The translations under genes and the position numbers were made by a program. This document shows, piece by piece, positions 34,722 through 43,656 of a stretch of 64,000 nt of DNA. The notes below the pieces were generated by a model. That model was not told where the DNA came from and searched no databases. It saw only the letters and a program-made list of their open reading frames with translations. Numbering within the stretch: the first letter of the stretch is position 1; every line of letters begins with the position of its first letter. Source of the DNA: Rhodobacteraceae bacterium Araon29 (lineage in GTDB: Bacteria; Pseudomonadota; Alphaproteobacteria; Rhodobacterales; Rhodobacteraceae); NCBI GenBank assembly GCA_039640505.1, contig CP046865.1:372001-436000 (forward strand), read 5' to 3'.

Positions 34722-36817
34722 CCCCCAAGCAGCGTCAGAACTTTGACCGGCTTTTGTCACCAAGGCATATTGCCTTTATCGGAGGCCGCGATGCGCTGAT
34801 TGCGATCGGTGAAGCAAAAAGGCGTGGCTTCAAAGGCGAATACTGGCCTGTTAACCCACGCCGTGAAGAATTGGGCGGCTTTCCATGTTTTGCGGATATT
34901 GACGCGCTGCCCGAAGCGCCGGATGCGGTGTTTCTAGCCATTCCCGCACCTGCAGCTGTAGCCGCGGTTGATACCCTGCGCGAAATAGGGGCCGGGGGTA
35001 TTGTATGCTATACGGCGGGTTTTAAAGAGGCTGGACGTGATGGCCAAAAGCTCGAACAAGACTTGCTAAATGCCGTTGGTGATATGGCTTTGATCGGACC
35101 GAATTGCTACGGCATTATCAACTATCTTGACAACAGCGCCCTGTGGCCATTTGCCCATGGTGGCAGCTGCCCCGGCTATGGGGCGGCGATCATCACACAA
35201 AGCGGTATGCTGTCCTCTGATATATCCATGAGCCAGCGCTCGCTACCGCTTACCCACATGGTTTCAGCGGGTAATCAGGCAGTTTTGGGAATAGAGGATT
35301 TCATAGATATCCTATGTGAAAATCCTGCCACAAAGGCCATCGGGCTTCATATCGAAGGCCTTTCCAATATACCAAAGTTCGAAAAAGCTGCCCTGAAAGC
35401 ACTTGCCCAAAGCACACCAATTGTGGCCCTCAAGACGGGGAAGTCGGAAATTGGAAGCGCACTCACTGTTAGCCATACTGGATCATTGTCTGGCTCTAAC
35501 GATCTCTACGAGGCGCTTTTTGATCGATTGGGAATTATCAGTGTTACTAATCCCTCACAGCTTCTGGAAACGCTTAAATATCTTTGCGTCGTGGAACCTC
35601 CGAAAGGCAAAAATATTGCCGGTTTCACCTGTTCAGGGGGCGGCGCCACGATGCTTGCGGATTACGGCGAAGAAATAGGTCTTGAGTTTCCAAGTTTCGA
35701 CAGCCCCGCTGCGCACATCCTTGAGCAGCATTTGCCGCCCATTGCAACGGTGTCAAACCCTTTGGATTATACAACCCCAATTTGGGGTCAGCCCAAACTC
35801 ACAGAGCCTGTTTTTCGGGCCGCGCTAGAACACAATGATGTGCAGGCTGCTGTGTTGGTGCAGGACTATCCGGCAGAGGGGCTTGATGAGAGCAAGGTTT
35901 TTTATCAAAATGATGCGCTTGCTTTTGCCACAGCGGCCAAATCGCTCGGTATTCCAGCCGCCATATGCGCCACAATTCCTGAGAATTTGGACAAGGCCAC
36001 ACGTGAGTTTTTAATTGCCCAAGGGGTTGCGCCGATGCAGGGCATCGAAGAAACGTTGAATGCGGTTTCTTCGGCGGCTTGGTGGCGTTTTCGATGCGAT
36101 CAATTGCGCAAAAACCCCTATGAGCCCATGGCCCCACCCTCGCCTATGGTGGGCGCGGCGCAAATGAACGAAGCCGAGGGCAAAGCCATTGTTCACAGCT
36201 TTGGAGTGGACATTCCCAAAGGCGCCGTCACGAATATCGATGGCCTTACCTCGGTGGCCGAGGATATAGGGTATCCTGTGGTGCTGAAAATGGTCGGTTC
36301 AGGATTAGAGCATAAAACTGAGGCCGGGGCGGTGGCCATCAACCTAAAATCTGCCGCTGAATTGAAGGAGGCAGCAAACGTAATAATCCAATCCGTGCAG
36401 CAGTTCGATCCTGATTGCCTGTCTGATCAATTTCTGGTCGAAGCGATGGCCAATCTGCCATTGGCAGAGCTTGTCGTTGCCATACGGCAGGATCAACAAT
36501 TTGGCTGGGTGCTTGCGATCGGCAGCGGCGGTGTGTTTGTTGAACTGATCGGGGACGTGAAGCATTTGTTGTTGCCAACCAATGCAAAGAGCATTGAGAG
36601 CGCCCTTCGCAGTCTTAAGATTGGCAAATTGCTGAGTGGGTTTCGAGGGGCCAAGCCCGCTAATTTTGAACTGCTCTCAAATCAAATTCTGCGGCTTTGC
36701 CAGCAAATGCAATCCTTGGCTCCTGACATCACGGAACTAGAGATAAATCCGCTGTTTGTTTACAATGATAAAATCATGGCTGTCGATGTATTAGGCCAGA
36801 AAAGAAAGTTGTCTTAG
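34718..36817 (+). CDS. ADP-forming acyl-CoA ligase (fused alpha/beta)
   Basis: The 699-residue protein fuses a CoA-binding alpha-type domain and an ATP-grasp beta-type domain. The N-terminal part has LSPRHIAFIGGRDALI and an active-site His in ALTVSHTGSLSGSNDLYEALF (about residue 260), the position phosphorylated in this family. The C-terminal ATP-grasp_5 domain starts around residue 480 (EAEGKAIVHSFGVDIPKGAVT, VGSGLEHKTEAGAVAINL, ELEINPLFVYN). It should activate a carboxylic acid to its CoA ester, possibly carnitine or gamma-butyrobetaine, as the counterpart of CaiC. Start ATG 34718 is coupled to the dehydrogenase stop. Confidence 0.88.
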   Translation: MTPKQRQNFDRLLSPRHIAFIGGRDALIAIGEAKRRGFKGEYWPVNPRREELGGFPCFADIDALPEAPDAVFLAIPAPAAVAAVDTLREIGAGGIVCYTAGFKEAGRDGQKLEQDLLNAVGDMALIGPNCYGIINYLDNSALWPFAHGGSCPGYGAAIITQSGMLSSDISMSQRSLPLTHMVSAGNQAVLGIEDFIDILCENPATKAIGLHIEGLSNIPKFEKAALKALAQSTPIVALKTGKSEIGSALTVSHTGSLSGSNDLYEALFDRLGIISVTNPSQLLETLKYLCVVEPPKGKNIAGFTCSGGGATMLADYGEEIGLEFPSFDSPAAHILEQHLPPIATVSNPLDYTTPIWGQPKLTEPVFRAALEHNDVQAAVLVQDYPAEGLDESKVFYQNDALAFATAAKSLGIPAAICATIPENLDKATREFLIAQGVAPMQGIEETLNAVSSAAWWRFRCDQLRKNPYEPMAPPSPMVGAAQMNEAEGKAIVHSFGVDIPKGAVTNIDGLTSVAEDIGYPVVLKMVGSGLEHKTEAGAVAINLKSAAELKEAANVIIQSVQQFDPDCLSDQFLVEAMANLPLAELVVAIRQDQQFGWVLAIGSGGVFVELIGDVKHLLLPTNAKSIESALRSLKIGKLLSGFRGAKPANFELLSNQILRLCQQMQSLAPDITELEINPLFVYNDKIMAVDVLGQKRKLS

Positions 36818-36836
36818 CGCGAGAAAGGAACACAGC

Positions 36837-38868
36837 GTGTTTCCCGATCTTAAGTCGAGTGATATTCATCCAGTTTTGCAGATGCCTTTCAAAGTGATCG
36901 AGACAGAAACTGAGTGGATTTCCGTAAGCGATGGTACCCGCTTGGCGGCGCGAGTTTGGCGGCCTGAGGTTGATCCGGCCATTAAAGTCCCAGCTGTTAT
37001 TGAAATAATTCCTTACCGCAGGCGTGATGGTACATTGCCCGTTGATGAGCGCATTCATCCCTATTGGGCAGGAAATGGTATTGCCGCCATTCGGGTTGAT
37101 CTAAGGGGCTGCGGGGACTCGCAAGGGTTCTTGATGGACGAATATTTAGCCATAGAGCAAAATGATGCAGTGGATGTAATTGATTGGGTTTCACGGCAAC
37201 CTTGGTGCAATGGAAACGTCGGCATGACAGGCCTGTCCTGGGGGGGATTTGCATCGCTTCAGGTAGCAGCCCGTAATCCCGCACCGCTGAAAGCTATTAT
37301 TGCTGTCGGTGCGACCGTTGATCGCTACAATGATGATATTCATTATAAAAATGGGTGTATGTTGAATGAGAATTTTGGCTGGGGGTCATCACTTACAGCC
37401 TTTACCACCCGTCCGCCAGATCCAGAGGTGGTCGGGAAAAATTGGGAAGAAATATGGCTTCAACGTTTGGAAAACTTGCCCTTCTTTGCAGAAAAATGGA
37501 TCGAAAACCAAACCTATAATGACTATTGGAAGCATGGCTCAGTAAAAGAAGAATATCAAAATATCAAAGTCCCAGTGATGATCGTCGGGGGTTGAACGAT
37601 CTTTATGTAAATGCTTTGCCTGGGTTGCTTGAAAATCTAAGCGGAGCCTGCCATGCGGTATGCGGTCCATGGGCCCATAATTTCCCCCATCTGGCAACGC
37701 CTGGGCCGACGTATGATTATTTAGCCGATACACTGCAGTGGTGGCAAAAATGGTTGGGCGAACCGCCTGTTAAAGAGTTCGGGCACAAAACCCAGTTGGT
37801 GTTTTTAAAAGAAAGCGCAGCGCCAACTCCAAATGCAACCAATTTGCCGGGCTTCTGGATACGGCAGGAAAACTGGCCTCCTGCGTCTTGCCATTCGACT
37901 GCATTATATTTGGGCGATGGCACGCTTTCCGCGACTTCTACCACCTGCACGGATTTTAAAATTCACTCTCCTGTGTCAACAGGAGCGCTAGCAGGGGAAT
38001 GGATACCCCATTGTTCAGGTGTGGAAATCGCCGGTGATCAGCGCGCGATAGATGCCCAAAGTACCTGTTTTGATGGGGCGCCTTTGAATGAAGCGTTTGA
38101 TATCCTTGGCCGTCCTGCCTTGACTATTTCGCTTAGTTCGTCAGCACCGACAGGCCATCTAATAGCGCGGCTTTGTGATGTCGCGCCGGATGGAAGCTCT
38201 GAGTTGGTGTCCATCGGGGTTATCAATCTATGCCATCGAAATGGAAATGTATCCCCTGCCGCGATGCCTATAAATAAAGTTCAGAAAATCGAGGTGCCGC
38301 TAGATTACACAGCTCATAGATTTGTCCCCAATCATAGGCTCCGCGTGGCTCTGTCTACCGCCTATTGGCCACTAATCTGGCCGGCGGTTGATAATCCAGC
38401 GCTCAGCCTTTCAGGGGGGCTAGCGTTCTTACATTGCCCCAAAAAAAGATGGTTGAAAGTGAGAAAGTTTTGGTTGACCCGCCCACTGCACCGCCAAAGC
38501 CAAACATGACTGAAAACCGCGCCTCAAAGTCACAACGTCACGTGCACCGTGATCTCGCAAATGGCAAAACGATTGTGGAAATCGTGGATGATCTTGGTGA
38601 GCAAATCTATGATGACCATGGGCTTTCTAGCTCTGCCACTAAATCTGAGCGCTATGAAATTGAGGATGGCGATACCTTGTCTGCGCAGGCTCACATTTCG
38701 TGGAACTTTAAGTATCAGCGTGGAAAATGGCTTGCAGAAACAAAAACTGAAACTCAGATGTCCTGCGATCAAGATAACTATTTTATCGCCGCAAAGGTAA
38801 GCGCATTCAAAGGTGGAAAGTTAATTTTTGAGAAAAGTTTTGATCGCAAAATTTTGCGAACGCCCTAA
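36837..38868 (+). pseudogene. CocE/NonD-family hydrolase broken by two frameshifts
   Basis: One alpha/beta hydrolase is spread over three frames: 36837-37595, then about 37592-38420, then about 38420-38868. The N-terminal part has the CocE start, RGCGDSQGF and nucleophile motif GLSWGGFASLQ; the middle has CGPWAHN with the His region; the last part is the jelly-roll C-terminal domain ending YEIEDGDTLSAQAHISWNFKYQRGKW. Each break lies in a G run (five Gs at 37587-37591, six at 38413-38418). Adding one G to each restores frames ending IVGGLNDLYVNA and LSGGASVLTLPQKK. So it is a recent pseudogene or two homopolymer sequencing errors. No other damage is seen. Confidence 0.85.
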
Positions 38869-38945
38869 CCAGTTTTGGTCAAGTCTATTTAAAAAACTTT
38901 AAAGTGCATCAAATATCATTAGACTGATTCTTTTGCGCTCAAAAA

Positions 38946-39003
38946 GGCTCAGATTTTTCAAACTGAGCCGAAGGTAAAGCATCACCGCGATGGGCTCTTT
39001 TTT
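38946..39003 (+). terminator. Terminator-like region with competing stems
   Basis: ggctcag (38946-38952) pairs with ctgagcc (38963-38969). The right arm core gagcc (38965-38969) can instead pair with ggctc (38993-38997), which is followed by TTTTTT. The second pairing would make a terminator. The two pairings are mutually exclusive. It follows the CocE gene by about 80 bases. The 38869-39143 gap shows nothing else. Confidence 0.45.
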
Positions 39004-39143
39004 ATGCATCGACCCAAACCCAAAGCCTAAAATGACGGATTTAGCCAAGTTCACTAAACAACCGTATCATTTCGACAGGTTTACCAGCGTGTTTTTTTGG
39101 ACTTGATCATAGGATCATAGCACCTTAAATAGCGTTTCGACGT

Positions 39144-39218
39144 TGGGATGTAGCCAAGTGGTAAGGCAACTGTTTTTGGTACAGTGTACCGTAGGTTCGA
39201 ATCCTACCATCCCAGCCA
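39144..39218 (+). tRNA. tRNA-Gln (UUG)
   Basis: A 75-base cloverleaf with 3' CCA encoded: acceptor TGGGATG/CATCCCA, D arm GCCAAGTGGTAAGGC, anticodon stem ACTGT/ACAGT with loop TTTTGGT (anticodon TTG), T arm GTAGG-TTCGAAT-CCTAC. The overall sequence closely matches bacterial tRNA-Gln. It stands alone. Confidence 0.96.
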
Positions 39219-39704
39219 CTTCCCCTCTCCCAGCGCTGCATCTTGTGATTTGCCTAGCCGTTTAAAATATGCCGGCAAATTCATGGAAACATGATCCGCT
39301 GATCTAGCGGATTTTGCCGGTGTTTTGATGCAAAATCACCCTTACTGCCATTAGGTATTGCTTATTTTTATTGATTCTATGATTCGATTACATGTCAGCT
39401 CGAAACCATAGCTTCGTTAAACCCTAAGCTGCGCTTGGCGAGTTATGATGTTACGTCACTCGTCATGATTTGTGTTGTGCAAGCTTGATAAAAGATCTTT
39501 GTGTGATAGGGTCTTAATATATTTTTTTGGTTATTTTGTTCTTAGTTATTCCAATATCTTTAAATGCAGCAAGACGGGTCTTTTTATCTGGGCAGGCTGC
39601 GTGCGCAGGGATGATTGCATTTTGTCGAGCAGCTGTATTCTTCAGCACACTTTGCCGTGAATGATGTCCAATCCATTCTTATCGCAGAAAACAGGGAGTA
39701 AACG
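39219..39704. other. Gap between tRNA-Gln and the GMC oxidoreductase gene
   Basis: About 490 AT-rich bases. The three-way-junction repeat at 39272-39320 (separate entry) is the main feature. An open frame at 39472-39660 shows no coding character. The rest, just upstream of the oxidoreductase ribosome site (gggagt), probably holds its promoter. Confidence 0.5.
39272..39320. repeat. Compact three-way-junction inverted repeat
   Basis: The outer stem pairs ccggcaaa (39272-39279) with tttgccgg (39313-39320). Inside it are two perfect hairpins back to back: catg-gaaa-catg (39282-39293, a GNRA loop) and atccgct-gatct-agcggat (39294-39312). Only two bases are unpaired at the junction. A run of four Ts lies two bases after the outer stem. 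Role is unknown: structured RNA, a terminator or a mobile palindrome. Confidence 0.55.
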
Positions 39705-41324
39705 ATGAGCTATGATTTTGTAATCGTGGGGGGTGGTTCGGCGGGGTCAACTATGGCATCGCGTCTTACCGAAGATCCGAATATAAGCGTGTGCCTATTA
39801 GAGGCGGGAGGCGACGGAAACGGTATACTTGTGCGGGCACCGGCAGGGGTTGTTGCGATGCTTCCTGGGCGCCCCAAGATCAACAACTGGGCGTTTAACA
39901 CTGAATCACAACCGGGTTTGAATGGCCGCTGCGGCTATCAACCGCGTGGCAAAGCACTGGGTGGCTCGTCTGCAATCAACGCCATGCTTTATGTCCGCGG
40001 CCAAAAGGAAGATTACGACAACTGGGCCGATCTTGGCAACGAAGGTTGGGATTGGGACAGCGTGCTACCCTATTTCAAAAAGGCCGAGAATAATTCTCGC
40101 GGCGCTGATGCCGCGCATGGGGACAGCGGGCCGTTACAGGTGTCTGACCAGAAAGCGCCCCGGCCAATTTCTGAAGCCTATATCCAAGCTTGCACCCAGA
40201 TGCAGCTGCACCGAACCGAAGATTTCAATGGGGGTGACAACGAAGGGGCGGGCTATTGGCAGACCACCATTCATCACAGCCCAGAAAAGAATGGCGAGCG
40301 ATGCTCAGCGGCGGCAGGGTATTTGTTTCCCGTGATGGACCAGCGTGCGAACCTGACCGTGATCACCAAGGCCCATGCGACCCGGATCATCTTTGATGGC
40401 AAACGCGCAGTAGGTGTCGCCTATCGTCAGGGCAAGCAAGACAAGGAAGTGCGCGCCGGCAAAGAAGTTATCCTTTGCGGCGGGGCGTTCCAGTCGCCGC
40501 AGTTGTTGCAGCTGTCAGGTGTTGGGCGGTCCGAGGATATCACGCGGCACGGCATAGGCATGGTGCATGAATTGCCCGGCGTAGGACAGAACCTGCAAGA
40601 CCACCTTGATTTCATCATGGGTTATAAATCCAAGGATACCGACAATTTTGGTATCGGGGTACGCGGCTCTTTGAAATTGATCGCAGAAATGCTCAAGTGG
40701 CGCAAACACGGCAATTCGATGATTGCATCCACTATTACCGAGTGCGGCAGCTTTTTCAAAACTGACCCAAACTTAGACCGTCCTGATGTGCAAACCCATT
40801 TCGTGATTTCCATTGTGGATGATCACGCCCGCAAATTGCATTTGGGTTACGGTTATTCCTGTCACGTCTGCGTGTTGCGCCCCTACTCGCGGGGAGAGGT
40901 GTTTTTGAAATCGGCAGACCCGCTTGCGGCCCCTGGGATAGACCCAAGGTTCCTGTCTGATGGGCGAGATCTGCAGACCCTGATCCGCGGCGCTAAGATG
41001 ACGCGCGCGATGCTTGAAGCACCAGCAATGGCCAAATACAAGCACAAAGAACTATTTGGTGTCAGCGACGACACAACAGATTCTGAATGGGAACAGCATA
41101 TCCGAAACCGCTCTGACACGGTCTATCATCCGGTGGGCACTTGTAAGATGGGCCATGATGAGATGGCCGTGGTGGACAGCAATTTGCGGGTGCACGGGAT
41201 GCAGGGCCTTCGGGTTGTTGATGCTTCGATCATGCCCGCTTTGGTGTCTGGCAATACCAATGCGCCGACCATCATGATCGCTGAGAAAGCGGTTGATATG
41301 GTCAAAGCAGCCTATGCGAATTGA
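39705..41324 (+). CDS. GMC-family oxidoreductase (choline/alcohol dehydrogenase-like)
   Basis: The 539-residue FAD enzyme has the GMC landmarks: dinucleotide motif FVIVGGGSAGSTMASRL, PRGKALGGSSAINAMLYVRGQ, and the C-terminal active-site His in VYHPVGTCKMG followed by VVDASIMPALVSGNTNAPTIMIAEKA. GMC members oxidise choline, primary alcohols or polyethers. The gene directly after is an aldehyde dehydrogenase-like enzyme, so a two-step alcohol-to-acid oxidation is likely. The pair sits next to the carnitine-like locus but is not clearly part of it. Confidence 0.9.
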   Translation: MSYDFVIVGGGSAGSTMASRLTEDPNISVCLLEAGGDGNGILVRAPAGVVAMLPGRPKINNWAFNTESQPGLNGRCGYQPRGKALGGSSAINAMLYVRGQKEDYDNWADLGNEGWDWDSVLPYFKKAENNSRGADAAHGDSGPLQVSDQKAPRPISEAYIQACTQMQLHRTEDFNGGDNEGAGYWQTTIHHSPEKNGERCSAAAGYLFPVMDQRANLTVITKAHATRIIFDGKRAVGVAYRQGKQDKEVRAGKEVILCGGAFQSPQLLQLSGVGRSEDITRHGIGMVHELPGVGQNLQDHLDFIMGYKSKDTDNFGIGVRGSLKLIAEMLKWRKHGNSMIASTITECGSFFKTDPNLDRPDVQTHFVISIVDDHARKLHLGYGYSCHVCVLRPYSRGEVFLKSADPLAAPGIDPRFLSDGRDLQTLIRGAKMTRAMLEAPAMAKYKHKELFGVSDDTTDSEWEQHIRNRSDTVYHPVGTCKMGHDEMAVVDSNLRVHGMQGLRVVDASIMPALVSGNTNAPTIMIAEKAVDMVKAAYAN

Positions 41325-41356
41325 ACGAACCAGAAATAGATTGAAAGGAGCATGAT

Positions 41357-43099
41357 ATGCCCGAAGGTGCACAGCTAAGTTTTGAGGGCCAAGATGCTCT
41401 CTATGAAGATTATGATATTGCTCTTTCAGAGCTTGACGCGGCCAAGGATAAATGGGCGCGCTTGCCCCCTGCTGAACGTATCGCGTTGCTGTCGGGAATG
41501 AAGGACGGCATCATGAAGGTTGCCGAAGGCTGGGCAGAAACCGCAGCGCGCAAAAAGGGTCTGATCCCGGGCACCGCCATTGCGGGTGAAGAATGGATTG
41601 CCGGGCCCTATGCCACAATGGCCGGGGTTAATGCTTTGATGGGCACGCTTGCCCAGATGGACGGCAAGACGTTCATTGATCATTTGCGCACACGTCAACT
41701 TACCACGGGTCAACTTGGTGTGCGCGTCTTGCCACATATGATCTGGGATCACCTGCTGTTAAGTGGGATATCCGCCGAGGTCTGGATGCAAAAAGATGTC
41801 ACGGCGTCCAATCTAAAAAAACATGCCGCTGTGGCGTATGATGTGCCGGTCAACGACCGCGTGGGCAAGGTCGCGCTGGTTCTGGGGGCAGGCAATGTTG
41901 CGGCCATCACCCCACTTGATGTTTTGCAGAAACTGATCCTCGAAAATCAGGTCGTCATTCTAAAAATGAACCCGATCAATGATTATCTGACGGACTATTT
42001 CCAGATCGCCATGAAACCCTTTATCGACGGTGGATTTCTGCGGATCGTCAAGGGCGACGCCAAGGGCGGCGCGTATCTATGTGAACATCCCATCGTAGAA
42101 GAGCTGCATATAACCGGATCTGATGCCACGCATGATGCCATTGCCTGGGGTGTGGGCGAAGAAGGGATCGCAAACAAAAAAGCTGGCGCCCCCAAAAATA
42201 CCAAGCGCATCACATCCGAGTTGGGATCAGTCAGCCCAACCATCGTAGTTCCGGGGCCTTGGAGCGCTGCTGATATCCGGTATCAGGCGGAAAACATTGC
42301 CACGATGAAGCTGCATAACTCGGGACATAATTGCGTTTCGACACAGGCGCTGCTCATGCCGAGCGGATGGGACAAAGCTGGTGCACTTTTGGATGAGCTG
42401 AAAAAGGTTATCAGCACATCGACCCGCCCCACCTGGTATCCGGGGGCCCTTGGGCGTCTGGAAAGCTATGCAGACCACGGTGGAAAAGTTGAAAAAATTG
42501 CACGCGGCGACAGTGCTCCGCCGCTGGTCATCGGCGATATTGGCGAAGACAGCTATAATCGGTCTTGTGAGGTTTTTGGCCCGGCCTTTGGGATCAAGGA
42601 ACTCGATGGATCGGACGCTGAAGCATTTCTTATTGCCTCGATCGATTATGCCAATACCCAGCTTTGGGGTACGCTTGGTGCAAATATTGTCATCCATCCG
42701 AAAACCATTCGCCAGATTGGCAAAAAGCGGTTCGAGGAAATTCTTGCCGATTTCAAATACGGCACCATCGGTATCAATGGCTGGTGCGCTCTTGGATTTT
42801 TGATCATGAATTGCCCTTGGGGCGCCTATCCGGGCAGCACGCTGAAAGATGTTGGCTCTGGCATTGGGACGGTCCATAACGCTTTCATGTTGGAAAGGAC
42901 TGAGAAAGTGGTTGTGCAAGCCCCTTGGCGTCCTTTCCCAAGGGGGCTTTTGTCAGGGCAGTTCACCCTATTGCCGCGCCCTCCTTTCTTCATCACCAAC
43001 AAACGTCAACATAAGCTTGGCAAGGCACTGACCAAGTTCCAATACAAACCAAGCTGGTTCAAATTGCCAAAGATTTTCTTCCACGCATTATTGGGCTAG
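41357..43099 (+). CDS. Aldehyde dehydrogenase family protein, divergent and long
   Basis: The 580-residue protein is an unusual member of the aldehyde dehydrogenase superfamily. It has a weak N-terminal ALDH part, a nucleotide loop (LVLGAGNVAAITPLDV), catalytic Glu in ELGSVSPTIVVPG and a Cys in NSGHNCVSTQALLMPSGW. A C-terminal extension of about 80 residues (from PWRPFPRGLLSGQF) is not part of the classical ALDH fold. It starts 32 bases after the GMC gene, so the two are probably co-transcribed. The substrate is unknown. It is clearly different from the ALDH at 27148. Confidence 0.8.
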   Translation: MPEGAQLSFEGQDALYEDYDIALSELDAAKDKWARLPPAERIALLSGMKDGIMKVAEGWAETAARKKGLIPGTAIAGEEWIAGPYATMAGVNALMGTLAQMDGKTFIDHLRTRQLTTGQLGVRVLPHMIWDHLLLSGISAEVWMQKDVTASNLKKHAAVAYDVPVNDRVGKVALVLGAGNVAAITPLDVLQKLILENQVVILKMNPINDYLTDYFQIAMKPFIDGGFLRIVKGDAKGGAYLCEHPIVEELHITGSDATHDAIAWGVGEEGIANKKAGAPKNTKRITSELGSVSPTIVVPGPWSAADIRYQAENIATMKLHNSGHNCVSTQALLMPSGWDKAGALLDELKKVISTSTRPTWYPGALGRLESYADHGGKVEKIARGDSAPPLVIGDIGEDSYNRSCEVFGPAFGIKELDGSDAEAFLIASIDYANTQLWGTLGANIVIHPKTIRQIGKKRFEEILADFKYGTIGINGWCALGFLIMNCPWGAYPGSTLKDVGSGIGTVHNAFMLERTEKVVVQAPWRPFPRGLLSGQFTLLPRPPFFITNKRQHKLGKALTKFQYKPSWFKLPKIFFHALLG

Positions 43100-43656
43100 G
43101 GAGCGGACGAGAGAATTTTTAAGGTCACATGAGCGTGCATCTCATGTGACCCATTCACAGTAACAGGTCTGCAAAAGGAGCTACAGGATGCAGAAAACAA
43201 CCATAAGTAGCACCCTTTAAATTTCTGTTCACCCTATGTTGGTATCTGCTCGCCCGCTTGTTTAGTGCCACGGGTCTTTGACAAAACAGCCACACTTCGC
43301 TCAATTTCCCCCTTTACCCACAAATTGGAAGTAAAGATTGGTTCTCTTAGGGATAATTGTAAAGCCGCCTGTTCAACCTTTGTGTTGAAATTAATCATAC
43401 AATTCATTGATTTACATGTTTATGGAATTTGATAACCCTCAGTTTGGCTTGATAATAATGCCTCACACCAAGACTAATTAAGTGGGCTTCCAAAGCTGCT
43501 GCGAAGCCTAGATTTGTGAAGTGTTCTACGCTGTCTTGAGGGTTAGGCCATCCTGCAAACGCGTTACATGCAGAAATATCTTAATTTTCAATTGTCAGAT
43601 GCTAACGCGTCCTTTAGGTTTCGCGTGTCCACTGAGGATAAGAGGCAGCAAGTGCA
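43100..43656. other. Gap before the MORN gene
   Basis: About 557 bases, AT-rich. It contains the hairpin at 43123-43151 and a 10-codon minigene (43188-43220) behind a strong aaggag site. The minigene (MQKTTISSTL) is likely a remnant or chance. No other coding sequence was seen. The MORN gene promoter probably lies in the AT-rich middle. Confidence 0.45.
43123..43151 (+). terminator. Hairpin after the ALDH-like gene
   Basis: A perfect 11-bp stem pairs 43123-43133 with 43141-43151 around a 7-base loop, 23 bases after the stop. No T tract follows, so it may be a 3' stabiliser or a Rho-assisted end. Confidence 0.55.

Noticed and set aside
39272-39320. Hammerhead ribozyme
   Set aside because: The fold is a three-way junction, but the conserved core CUGAUGA and the GAAA strand at the junction are not in place.
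39472-39660. 62-codon frame upstream of the GMC oxidoreductase
   Set aside because: No ribosome site, low-complexity AT-rich sequence and no resemblance to a protein family.
42227-42919. 230-codon frame on the minus strand within the ALDH-like gene
   Set aside because: It is a shadow of the coding strand: the plus frame has clear active-site motifs, whereas the antisense product matches nothing.
43188-43220. 10-codon minigene (MQKTTISSTL) behind a strong aaggag
   Set aside because: Too short to support as a peptide gene; it could be a remnant or chance. No attenuator structure follows.
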